Below the pieces are notes generated by a model. The model made no database searches, was not told the origin of the DNA, and saw only the letters and a program-made list of their open reading frames with translations. Both the position numbers and the translations under genes were made by a program. A stretch of 46,654 bases of DNA from Ruminococcus_G sp963594675 (GTDB lineage Bacteria; Bacillota; Clostridia; Lachnospirales; Lachnospiraceae), in assembly GCA_963594675.1 (NCBI GenBank), contig CAVBGA010000048.1, forward strand, positions 1-46,654. Reading direction: 5' to 3'. Below are positions 1 through 7,779 of this stretch, piece after piece (the first letter of the stretch is position 1; the number at the start of each line of letters is the position of its first letter).

Positions 1-45
1 TACCTAGAAGAGTTGATTAAGAGAAAATATGGAGAGGAGGCCTAA
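1..45 (+). CDS. 3' end of an upstream gene (partial, unknown)
   Basis: The first 15 codons are open and end in TAA at 43-45, reading YLEELIKRKYGEEA. The stop lies two bases before the permease ATG, and the permease's GGAGAGGAGG ribosome binding site sits inside these last codons, the usual arrangement for co-transcribed genes. The charged helical tail is not diagnostic, so I cannot name the protein. It is probably the preceding member of the permease/alcohol dehydrogenase operon. The frame could also be open by chance, because only 45 bases are visible. Confidence 0.5.
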   Translation, partial: YLEELIKRKYGEEA

Positions 46-47
46 CT

Positions 48-1571
48 ATGGAACAGAAAAAATCTGAGTTTGACAAAGTACTTGGCGCATGGGACATCCT
101 GGTAATTGCCTTTGGCGCTATGATCGGATGGGGCTGGGTTGTCTCCTCTGGTAACTGGATTCAGTCCGGTGGTGTTGTAGGCGCTGCATTGGCATTCGCC
201 ATTGGTGGTGTCATGATTTTCTTTGTAGGTCTTACCTATGCTGAGTTGACAGCGGCTATGCCTCAGTGTGGTGGTGAGCATGTATTTAGTTACAAGGCTA
301 TGGGCCCTACAGGATCCTTCATTTGTACCTGGGCCATTATTCTTGGATATGTAGGTGTTACCTGTTTTGAGGCTTGTGCCTTCCCTACCATTATCACCTA
401 TTTGTGGCCGGGATTCCTGAAAGGTTATCTTTATACAGTAGCTGGTTTTGATGTATATGCATCTTGGGTAATTGTTGCCATTGTTGTTGCTTTCCTGATC
501 ATGCTGATCAATATCAATGGTGCCAAAACGGCAGCAATTCTGCAGACAATTCTTACCTGTATTATCGGTGGTGCCGGTATTCTACTGATTGTGGCATCTG
601 TTATTAACGGTGATGTTAGCAATTTGGATGGACAGATGTTTGTAGGTTCTGGCTCTGGAGATGCTCTTCGTAATGTTATTAAGGTAGCGGTTATTACACC
701 ATTCTTCTTTATCGGTTTTGACGTTATCCCCCAGGCAGCGGAGGAAATCAACGTCCCCCTCAAAAAAATCGGTAAGATGATGATTTTATCTGTAGTATTG
801 GCAGTAGTATTTTATGCCTTTGTTATCCTAGCGGTTGGCTATATCCTGAATCCTTCAGAAATCCTCAATTCTGAAGCAAATACAGGTCTGGTTACTGCAG
901 ATGCTATGGCGAAAGCCTTTGGAACTTCGGTTATGGCCAAGGTAATCATCGTGGGTGGTATGTGTGGTATCATTACTTCCTGGAACTCCTTTATGCTGGG
1001 TGGTTCTCGTGCTATGTACTCCATGGCTGAGTCTTACATGATTCCTCCAGTATTTGCAAAACTTCATCCGAAACACAAAACACCGGTAAATGCTCTTTAT
1101 CTTATCGGTATCCTTACCATGCTGGCTCCTTTCGCAGGACGTGCCATGATGGTTTGGATCTGTGATGCTGGTAACTTTGGATGTTGTCTTGCTTACTGTA
1201 TGGTATCTGCTTCCTTCCTGATTCTTAGAAAGACCCAGCCGGATATGCCAAGACCTTACAAGGTAGGTCCTTACAAATTCGTTGGCTTTATGGCCGTAGT
1301 TATGTCCGGCCTTATGATTCTTGTGTATTGTATTCCGGGATCTGGCGGAACTTTGGCAGTTCAGGAATGGGCAATGGTAGGCGGCTGGAGCCTTTTGGGT
1401 GTCGTATTCTATGCCGTTTGTAAACTGAAATACAAAGAAGACTTTGGTAAACTGATTGAGCTAATCTCTGATGAAGATGCAGCAAGTTTGATGCCAGAGG
1501 CAAATGACGAAGAGCTGGATCTGGTAATCGATGCGGCTATCGATCGGGTACTGGCTTCCATGGCAAACTAG
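48..1571 (+). CDS. APC-family amino acid permease
   Basis: A polytopic membrane protein of 507 aa with about 12 hydrophobic segments. The first helix carries the GAMIGWGW motif that matches the unwound GSxIGxG substrate-binding stretch of amino acid-polyamine-organocation (APC) transporters. The family moves amino acids or amines by proton symport or antiport; the substrate cannot be read from the sequence. The C-terminus is a soluble acidic tail (roughly residues 480-507). The start is set by GGAGAGGAGG ending 5 bases upstream of ATG. It lies 62 bases before an iron-containing alcohol dehydrogenase on the same strand with no terminator between, suggesting that uptake and catabolism of one substrate are coupled. 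Family assignment is firm, substrate unknown. Confidence 0.9.
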   Translation: MEQKKSEFDKVLGAWDILVIAFGAMIGWGWVVSSGNWIQSGGVVGAALAFAIGGVMIFFVGLTYAELTAAMPQCGGEHVFSYKAMGPTGSFICTWAIILGYVGVTCFEACAFPTIITYLWPGFLKGYLYTVAGFDVYASWVIVAIVVAFLIMLININGAKTAAILQTILTCIIGGAGILLIVASVINGDVSNLDGQMFVGSGSGDALRNVIKVAVITPFFFIGFDVIPQAAEEINVPLKKIGKMMILSVVLAVVFYAFVILAVGYILNPSEILNSEANTGLVTADAMAKAFGTSVMAKVIIVGGMCGIITSWNSFMLGGSRAMYSMAESYMIPPVFAKLHPKHKTPVNALYLIGILTMLAPFAGRAMMVWICDAGNFGCCLAYCMVSASFLILRKTQPDMPRPYKVGPYKFVGFMAVVMSGLMILVYCIPGSGGTLAVQEWAMVGGWSLLGVVFYAVCKLKYKEDFGKLIELISDEDAASLMPEANDEELDLVIDAAIDRVLASMAN

Positions 1572-1633
1572 CCATAATGATTGTTTTCTGCTAAATAAAT
1601 GTAAATGTGTAATAGGGAAAAGAGGGAAATATA

Positions 1634-2818
1634 ATGAATCCATTTGAATTTTTTATACCGCAGAATATCACTGTTGGAGCAGGCACACTGGCAAAGCTTC
1701 CAGAGTGCGCAAAAAAACTGGGTGGCTCTCATGCTATGTTGATTTCTGGCCCCAACCTTCGTAAGATGGGTGTTGTGGATAAGGCAGCAGATTATTTGAA
1801 AGAAGCAGGTGTGGCTGTAGATATTTTTACAGATATTGAGGCAAATCCTTCTGTAACAACTGTGGAAAAAGCAACAGAGGCTTTCAAAGGGGCAGGGGCT
1901 GATTTTATCGTGGCTCTTGGCGGTGGATCACCTATGGATGTAGCAAAAGCAGTAGGTGTAACTGCAAAATTCGGCGGCAGTATCACAGAATATGAAGGCG
2001 CCCATAAGGTGCCGGGAAAAATTATTCCTCAGATTGCCATTCCTACAACGGCAGGAACTGGCTCTGAGGTAACCGCTTTTTCCGTAATTACTGACCACAG
2101 CAGAGATTATAAATTGACGGTATTTAGCTATGAACTTTTCCCAGAATATGCTATTTTGGATCCAGAACTTTTGACTTCTGCACCGGCATCCGTAGCAGCA
2201 GCCTGCGGTATTGATGCCTTTATCCATGCGGAAGAGGCTTATATTTCTACAGCAGCTTCTCCCTTCTCTGATGCAATGGCAGAGAAAGCGATGGAGTTAA
2301 TCGGAGGAAATATTCGTCGTTTTGTAGCAAGACGCACGGATCTTGAGGCAGCTGAGGCTATGCTTACGGGTTCTCTCTTTGCAGGAATAGCATTTTCCTT
2401 TGCGAGATTGGGCAACGTACACGCTATGAGTCATCCTGTAAGTGCTTTCTTTAATGTATCCCATGGTGTGGCAAATGCCGTATTGCTTCCTGTAATTGCA
2501 GAATACAATGCGTTGGCAGATCATGGCAGATATTTGAAAATCTATAATTACATCAGCCCGGTTCCGGCTTATCAGGATGAGTTCGAGCCTATGATGCTTG
2601 TAGATGCGATTCAGCAGTTAAATGAAGATATTGGAATTCCCCAGGATCTGACAACAGCGATTCGTCAGGCAAAGAGGGATGAGACCATTACCGTGGAGGA
2701 GATTGTTAGCAAGATTGACGCAATGGCAGATGACGCTATGAAGAGCGGAAATATTGCTGTAAATCCCAGAGCTTCACGGAAACAGGATATTGTGGAGCTG
2801 TATCATAAGGCTCTATAA
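1634..2818 (+). CDS. Iron-containing alcohol dehydrogenase (FucO-like)
   Basis: 394 aa, the usual length of group III Fe-dependent alcohol dehydrogenases, which interconvert aldehydes or ketones and alcohols with NAD(P)H in the cytoplasm. The nucleotide-binding GGGSPMD motif is at residues 96-102. Metal ligands are visible as Asp194, His198, His263 and His277, with His267 as the additional conserved active-site histidine; this spacing is nearly the same as in lactaldehyde reductase FucO. The start follows a weak AGAGGGA site 7 bases upstream. A strong terminator follows, so it ends the unit begun by the permease. The substrate is not deducible: reduction of an aldehyde made during catabolism of the permease's substrate is a reasonable inference, as is a butanol/1,3-propanediol dehydrogenase-type role. 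Confidence 0.9.
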   Translation: MNPFEFFIPQNITVGAGTLAKLPECAKKLGGSHAMLISGPNLRKMGVVDKAADYLKEAGVAVDIFTDIEANPSVTTVEKATEAFKGAGADFIVALGGGSPMDVAKAVGVTAKFGGSITEYEGAHKVPGKIIPQIAIPTTAGTGSEVTAFSVITDHSRDYKLTVFSYELFPEYAILDPELLTSAPASVAAACGIDAFIHAEEAYISTAASPFSDAMAEKAMELIGGNIRRFVARRTDLEAAEAMLTGSLFAGIAFSFARLGNVHAMSHPVSAFFNVSHGVANAVLLPVIAEYNALADHGRYLKIYNYISPVPAYQDEFEPMMLVDAIQQLNEDIGIPQDLTTAIRQAKRDETITVEEIVSKIDAMADDAMKSGNIAVNPRASRKQDIVELYHKAL

Positions 2819-2883
2819 AAAGCTTGATTGTCAAGCATTGTAATTAAGCTCTGTAACAAATTTACCTATATACCTTTTTAGAA

Positions 2884-2914
2884 GAAGCTATTGCCTAATG
2901 CGATAGCTTCTTTT
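2884..2914 (+). terminator. Rho-independent terminator after the alcohol dehydrogenase gene
   Basis: An 11-bp stem (2884-2894 with 2900-2910, one G-T wobble), a 5-base loop and a TCTTTT tract directly downstream. It separates the permease/dehydrogenase unit from the secreted protein gene. Confidence 0.85.
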
Positions 2915-2977
2915 GCATATTTTGAATAAGATACCTAAATTAGGAGTTAATTTCACATGAATTTGAAGTGCTATCTA

Positions 2978-3005
2978 TTGACAGTTAATATGTAGGCAAT
3001 ATACA
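2978..3005 (+). promoter_or_regulatory. Sigma-A type promoter of the secreted protein gene
   Basis: TTGACA at 2978-2983 and TATACA at 3000-3005 with a 16-bp spacer, 66 bases before the preferred start codon at 3072. It sits just after the preceding terminator, so this gene looks independently transcribed. Confidence 0.65.
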
Positions 3006-3071
3006 ATTTTGTCATAAGGAAGCCATATCTGGCATAGAGACTTTGGAATGAGAAAAGGAAGGATGGAACGT

Positions 3072-3602
3072 ATGAAAATGTTCAAAAACCGAAAAAAACT
3101 TAGCATCATGTTAATTCTGGCACTGTGTCTTACTATGTTCTGCGCAGAGCCCACCATGGCAGCTACCAGAAGCTTAAAGTCACAGAAATTCACAACGAGC
3201 CTGTCTACTGTGCAAAAGAAAGCAACGCTGGTAAAAAAAGGAACCAATTACAAGCTGAAAGTGAAAAAGAATGGGGCTTGGATCAAATTTAAGGCACCGG
3301 CAACAAAGAAATACACTTTCAAATTCTCAGGAATGAAGTCATCAGACTCCTATACCTGTGGATATGTAGGATTTTATAAAGCGTATGCTTCAAACTCAAA
3401 CTATATTACCCGTAGAAATGTAACAACACAGGGCGGAGCCGCGGATGCACTTTATCTGGCTAGCAAAAAGACAGCAAAAAATACGACAAAGAATACCTTC
3501 CTGACATCTCGTTATGGAAAAGCAAATCTGAAAAAAGGTCAGATGGTTTATATGTTTATTTATACTGTAGATAATTGCACATTGAATTTCTCAGTAAAAT
3601 AA
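3072..3602 (+). CDS. Secreted Lys-rich protein of unknown function
   Basis: 176 aa with a clear signal peptide: a basic start (MKMFKNRKK), a hydrophobic core and a likely signal peptidase I site after TMAA, around residue 30. The mature part is rich in Lys, Ser, Thr and Tyr. It contains a segment (WIKFKAPATKKYTFKF) that resembles the beta-sandwich pattern of pre-peptidase C-terminal-like and other cell-surface domains, but I do not recognise a named family. Two Cys are present, probably too few for a structural disulfide network. An upstream in-frame ATG at 3048 exists, but AAGGAAGG at 3055-3062 is well spaced for the ATG at 3072. It is monocistronic, with its own promoter and terminator. Function unknown; export is well supported. 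Confidence 0.8.
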   Translation: MKMFKNRKKLSIMLILALCLTMFCAEPTMAATRSLKSQKFTTSLSTVQKKATLVKKGTNYKLKVKKNGAWIKFKAPATKKYTFKFSGMKSSDSYTCGYVGFYKAYASNSNYITRRNVTTQGGAADALYLASKKTAKNTTKNTFLTSRYGKANLKKGQMVYMFIYTVDNCTLNFSVK

Positions 3603-3620
3603 AAAGATTATGATAAAAGG

Positions 3621-3654
3621 GCTACTGTAGGAGAAATCTTACGGTAGCTTTTTT
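3621..3654 (+). terminator. Rho-independent terminator of the secreted protein gene
   Basis: A 9-bp stem (3621-3629 with 3640-3648, one wobble) followed by TTTTTT. It ends the monocistronic unit. Confidence 0.85.
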
Positions 3655-3700
3655 GCGGCCTTTTTTCAGAGATTCATCAGCCTTCCCCTCCCTTCTTTTC

Positions 3701-3730
3701 TTGACACTGTCATATACCGATTGGTATAAT
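3701..3730 (+). promoter_or_regulatory. Promoter of the TetR/GH13/glgB unit with embedded operator
   Basis: TTGACA (3701-3706), an 18-bp spacer, and TATAAT (3725-3730). The palindrome TATACCGATTGGTATA at 3713-3728 fills the spacer and overlaps the -10 box; seven of its eight base-pair steps are symmetric. A TetR-family regulator is encoded 58 bases downstream, and such regulators commonly repress their own promoter through sites of this size and placement. The promoter and palindrome are seen directly; binding by this TetR is inferred. Confidence 0.75.
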
Positions 3731-3788
3731 TAAAGCAAGTAAATGGCCTTATTATGCCCTTGGCAGAAGGCTGAAGGGTGTTGATTAT

Positions 3789-4379
3789 ATGGATAATCGA
3801 GAAGAAATTATGCGGTGTGCTTTGGAACTCTTTCATGCCAGAGGATATGACGCTGTGGGGGTACAGGAGATCGTGAATGCCGCCGGCGTTACCAAGCCAA
3901 CCTTGTATTATTATTTTGGAAGCAAAAAAGGCTTGCTGGAACAGATATTAAAAAGCCGCTATAAAATTTTACAGGGAAAGCTGGAGGAGGCTTTACAAGA
4001 AGGTGGGAATATTCCGGCGATTTTAAATCGAATTGCCGGAGTCTACTGTGACTTTGCAGTGGAGAACCGTGAGTGCTATCTTCTTATGCTGGCTCTTTTT
4101 TATTCTGGACGACAGAGTGAGGGTTATCAGGCAGTACAGCCGATTATACGAAGCTATTACCAGAAGATTATCAGTGTTTTTGATCATGCTTCCCAGGAGC
4201 TGGGGAATATGAATGGAAGACAGGAGCAATTTGCTGCTGGATTTATCGGAACTTTGGATCATTTTCTCCTTATGCAGTTGGGGGAGGTTGGCTCCGGAAA
4301 AGAGTCTTGGAAAGAAGAGATTAAGGAAGAGAAAATATATGGAATTGTTCATCAATTTATGTATGGAATCTATTCCTGA
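3789..4379 (+). CDS. TetR/AcrR family transcriptional regulator
   Basis: 196 aa. The N-terminal 50 residues carry the typical TetR helix-turn-helix: IMRCALELFHARGYDAVG, then VQEIVNAAGVTKPTLYYYFGSKKGLL, with recognition helix about residues 35-41. The remainder is an all-helical ligand-binding and dimerisation domain whose effector cannot be inferred. The start has an AAGGGTG site about 8 bases upstream. A near-perfect palindrome sits on its own promoter, consistent with autorepression. The GH13 gene begins 23 bases after its stop, so the glucan genes are probably under the same control. Confidence 0.9.
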   Translation: MDNREEIMRCALELFHARGYDAVGVQEIVNAAGVTKPTLYYYFGSKKGLLEQILKSRYKILQGKLEEALQEGGNIPAILNRIAGVYCDFAVENRECYLLMLALFYSGRQSEGYQAVQPIIRSYYQKIISVFDHASQELGNMNGRQEQFAAGFIGTLDHFLLMQLGEVGSGKESWKEEIKEEKIYGIVHQFMYGIYS

Positions 4380-4402
4380 TATTCATTATGGAGGTAGAGA
4401 AG

Positions 4403-5770
4403 ATGGGGAAATGGTATGAAGAAGCCATATTCTATCATATCTATCCTTTGGGTCTGACGGGGGCACCCCGGGAGAACAGAGGAGAGGGTGTAGAACACCG
4501 GCTGAGGGATTTGACAGCCTGGCTGGATCATTTGGAGGATATGGGTTTTACCGCTATTTATATAGGACCGCTATTTGAGTCATCAGCTCACGGATACGAT
4601 ACCAGGGATTATAGAATGGTAGATCGCAGGCTGGGAGACAAAGAAGATTTCAAAGATTTTGTTGCCAAGGCTCATAAAAAAAATATGAAGGTCATTGTGG
4701 ATGGCGTCTTTAACCATACAGGCCGGGAATTTTTTGCCTTTGAAGATATTAAGAAAAATCGAGAAAATTCCCCTTATGTGGGTTGGTATAAAGGTATTTG
4801 GTTTGATGGCAATAGTGCCTGGAATGATGGGTTCTCCTATGAATCCTGGAGGGGCTGTGGCGATTTGGTGAATCTGAATTTAGGCAATCCCCAGGTAAGA
4901 GAGTATCTCTTGGAGGATGTAATTCATTATTGGATCGATGAATTTGCCATTGATGGTATTCGCTTGGATTGTGCCGATTGTCTGGATTTCTATTTTATGG
5001 AAGAGATGCGCAGGCGAACCGAAAGCTGGAAGGAAGATTTCTGGCTGCTGGGAGAGGTGATTCATGGAGATTACGCTCGTTATATTAGAGAGGGTGCTCC
5101 GAAGCTTCACAGCGTTACCAATTATGAATTGCATAAGGGATTGTATTCCGGACATAATGATCACAATTATTTTGAAATTGCTCACACCATACGACGACAG
5201 TTTGATGCCAATGGGGGAATTTATCAGGGCTTGCGCCTGTATTCCTTTGTGGACAATCATGATGTAGATCGCCTGTCTAGTAAGTTAAACGTCTGGGAGA
5301 ACAGTTTCCCAATTTATGGGCTTTTGTATTTCCTTCCGGGAATTCCATCTGTGTATTATGGATCGGAATTTGGTATAGAAGGCAGAAAAAATGGACCGGA
5401 TGATTCCCCTATGCGGCCTCATCTGGAGTTGGAGCAGATAAAAAAAGAAAATCCCCATCCGGATTTGACAGAGTGGATTAAGACTTTGGCGAAAATTCGC
5501 TCTCAGCATCCGGCGGGAATTTATGGCAGATATCAGGAACTTATGCTCACCAATCGGCAGTATGCATTTGCCAGAATTGCGGACAATGATGCGGTGATCA
5601 TAGCTGTGAATAATGATGAATCACCAGCAGACGTTCGTTTCGGAGCACCGGTGCAGGGTCAGTGGATGAATGCACTGACTGGGGAAACATGTGATCTTGC
5701 GGATGGACAGATATCCGTGCATATAAAGGAGAATGGCTGTGTCATCTTGTGCATGGCCGGGGAGGTATAA
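4403..5770 (+). CDS. GH13 alpha-amylase family glycosidase
   Basis: 455 aa forming a single GH13 (beta/alpha)8 domain plus a short C-terminal beta domain. The conserved regions are present in order: DGVFNHTG (region I), GIRLDCAD with nucleophile Asp189, LLGEVIHGDY with acid/base Glu218, and FVDNHD with Asp287 as transition-state stabiliser. There is no signal peptide, so it acts in the cytoplasm on maltodextrin or cyclodextrin-type substrates. It lacks the N-terminal CBM34 domain typical of neopullulanases. GGAGG at 4390-4394 favours the ATG at 4403 over the in-frame ATG at 4388, which overlaps that site. It is followed two bases later by glgB. Hydrolase (cyclomaltodextrinase or maltodextrin glucosidase type) is more likely than transferase, but specificity is uncertain. 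Confidence 0.88.
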   Translation: MGKWYEEAIFYHIYPLGLTGAPRENRGEGVEHRLRDLTAWLDHLEDMGFTAIYIGPLFESSAHGYDTRDYRMVDRRLGDKEDFKDFVAKAHKKNMKVIVDGVFNHTGREFFAFEDIKKNRENSPYVGWYKGIWFDGNSAWNDGFSYESWRGCGDLVNLNLGNPQVREYLLEDVIHYWIDEFAIDGIRLDCADCLDFYFMEEMRRRTESWKEDFWLLGEVIHGDYARYIREGAPKLHSVTNYELHKGLYSGHNDHNYFEIAHTIRRQFDANGGIYQGLRLYSFVDNHDVDRLSSKLNVWENSFPIYGLLYFLPGIPSVYYGSEFGIEGRKNGPDDSPMRPHLELEQIKKENPHPDLTEWIKTLAKIRSQHPAGIYGRYQELMLTNRQYAFARIADNDAVIIAVNNDESPADVRFGAPVQGQWMNALTGETCDLADGQISVHIKENGCVILCMAGEV

Positions 5771-5772
5771 TC

Positions 5773-7674
5773 ATGGCTAATTGTGTTTTTAGTGAACTGG
5801 ATCAATATCTTTTTGGTCAGGGTACGCATTACGAGATTTACAAAAAACTGGGCGCACATCCCATGGCTCGTGGAAAGAAAAAAGGGGTCTATTTTGCAGT
5901 ATGGGCACCTCATGCCACTGCAGTGTCCGTAATTGGTGAGTTTAATGACTGGACTGAGGGTGCATCTCCTATGGAAAAAGTGGGAGACATCGGTGTATGG
6001 GAGTGTTTTCTTCCGGAAGCTAAGGTAGGACAGCTTTACAAGTATTACATTACCACGGAGCAGGGGGAAGGACTTTATAAGGCGGATCCCTATGCCAACT
6101 GGGCGGAGTTGCGTCCCGGAACGGCTTCCCGAATCGCAGATATCAGCAATTTTGCTTGGACAGATAAGGTATGGATGAAGGAAAGACCTAAAAAGGAGCC
6201 GAGAGATGAGGCCTTATCTATCTATGAGGTACATATGGGTTCCTGGATGCGTCATCCTTCTAGCGATGAGAATCCGGAAGGCTTCTATACCTATCGTCAG
6301 TTTGCCCATGCCATTGTGGAGTATGTAAAGAAGATGGGGTATACCCATGTAGAGCTTATGGGCATTGCAGAGCATCCCTTTGATGGTTCCTGGGGTTATC
6401 AGGTAACGGGGTATTATGCACCAACCTCTCGTTATGGAACACCTTCAGATTTCCAATATTTGGTAAATTATCTTCATAAGAATGGCATTGGCGTGATTCT
6501 TGACTGGGTTCCGGCTCATTTTCCAAAGGATGCCCATGGTTTGGCAGAGTTTGATGGAGTGGCAGAGTATGAGCATGCGGATCCCAGACAGGGAGAGCAT
6601 CCTGACTGGGGTACCAAGATTTATAATTATGGCAAAAATGAAGTAAAGAACTTCCTGATTGCCAATGCCCTTTACTGGATCGAGCATTTTCATGTGGATG
6701 GCCTGCGTGTGGATGCAGTGGCTTCTATGTTGTATCTGGATTATGGCAAGGAAGATGGTCAGTGGGTTGCTAATAAATACGGTGGCAATAAGAATCTGGA
6801 GGCTATTGAGTTCTTCAAACATTTGAATACCGTTGTTCTGGGAAGAAATCATGGAACGATGATGATTGCAGAGGAGTCTACGGCATGGCCCAAGGTAACC
6901 GGTGAGGTGGAAAATGATGGTTTGCATTTCACCTTTAAGTGGAATATGGGCTGGATGCATGATTTCCTGGAATATATGAAATTGGATCCCTATTTCCGTA
7001 AATTCAATCATAATAAGATGACCTTTGCCATGAGCTATAATTATAGCGAGAATTATGTTCTTGTCCTTTCTCATGATGAGGTGGTTCATCTGAAATGCTC
7101 TATGATTGAGAAGATGCCGGGCCTCTATGATGACAAATTCGAGAATCTTAAGGCAGGATATGCCTTTATGATGGGACACCCAGGCAAGAAACTGCTCTTT
7201 ATGGGTCAGGATTTTGGACAAGAGAGAGAGTGGAGTGAAGATAGAGAACTGGATTGGTATCTCCTGGAAGAGAAGAGACATGCTACACTTCAGACTTTTG
7301 TCTCACAGCTTCTGAAAATTTACAAGAAATATCCGGCAATCTATGCAACGGATCGTCGTACCGATGGTTTTGAGTGGATCAATGCAGATGATGGGGATCG
7401 CAGTATTTATAGCTTTGTTCGCAAGAGTAAGGAAGGCAAGAAGTTGCTCTTTGTATGCAATTTTACTCCGGTAGAGCGCAAGGATTATCGGGTTGGTGTG
7501 CCGGGAAAGGGAAGATACCATCTGATTCTTAACAGTGCAGACCCCAAATTTGGTGGTAACTATGAAGTGGAGAAAAAAGATTATACCGCTAAGGCTCAGG
7601 AGTGCGACGGAAGAGAATATTCTATCGGATATGAGCTTCCTCCCTACGGAGTTGCGATATTTACCTTTGATTGA
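5773..7674 (+). CDS. glgB: 1,4-alpha-glucan branching enzyme GlgB
   Basis: 633 aa. It transfers alpha-1,4 glucan chains to form alpha-1,6 branches in glycogen. The N-terminal CBM48-type module (about residues 30-120, VYFAVWAPHATAVSVIGEFNDW) is followed by the GH13 catalytic domain: VELMGIAEHPFDGSWGYQ, DWVPAHFP, GLRVDAV with nucleophile Asp314, IAEEST with acid/base Glu367, and LSHDEVVH. The 53-residue spacing between the two catalytic residues matches E. coli GlgB. GGAGG at 5761-5765 selects the ATG at 5773. Other glycogen genes (glgC, glgA, glgP) are not in the window. Pairing with the GH13 hydrolase behind a TetR promoter suggests a regulated glucan-remodelling unit. Confidence 0.96.
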   Translation: MANCVFSELDQYLFGQGTHYEIYKKLGAHPMARGKKKGVYFAVWAPHATAVSVIGEFNDWTEGASPMEKVGDIGVWECFLPEAKVGQLYKYYITTEQGEGLYKADPYANWAELRPGTASRIADISNFAWTDKVWMKERPKKEPRDEALSIYEVHMGSWMRHPSSDENPEGFYTYRQFAHAIVEYVKKMGYTHVELMGIAEHPFDGSWGYQVTGYYAPTSRYGTPSDFQYLVNYLHKNGIGVILDWVPAHFPKDAHGLAEFDGVAEYEHADPRQGEHPDWGTKIYNYGKNEVKNFLIANALYWIEHFHVDGLRVDAVASMLYLDYGKEDGQWVANKYGGNKNLEAIEFFKHLNTVVLGRNHGTMMIAEESTAWPKVTGEVENDGLHFTFKWNMGWMHDFLEYMKLDPYFRKFNHNKMTFAMSYNYSENYVLVLSHDEVVHLKCSMIEKMPGLYDDKFENLKAGYAFMMGHPGKKLLFMGQDFGQEREWSEDRELDWYLLEEKRHATLQTFVSQLLKIYKKYPAIYATDRRTDGFEWINADDGDRSIYSFVRKSKEGKKLLFVCNFTPVERKDYRVGVPGKGRYHLILNSADPKFGGNYEVEKKDYTAKAQECDGREYSIGYELPPYGVAIFTFD

Positions 7675-7714
7675 TGTAGATTAAATAGGATTTTTATCTT
7701 GTTGGATTTACCTA

Positions 7715-7743
7715 TTGAAGCAGTCTGAGAATTGGTTTATACT
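7715..7743 (+). promoter_or_regulatory. Sigma-A type promoter of the L,D-transpeptidase gene
   Basis: TTGAAG (7715-7720), a 17-bp spacer and TATACT (7738-7743), 37 bases ahead of the start codon. No terminator is evident directly after glgB, so read-through from upstream is also possible. Confidence 0.6.
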
Positions 7744-7779
7744 TTCCCATATATGACGTAATAAGGGAGTATAAATCAA

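Noticed and set aside
6445..7281. 278-codon open frame on the - strand
   Set aside because: It lies wholly antisense to glgB, whose catalytic motifs are intact; no ribosome binding site and no recognisable domain.
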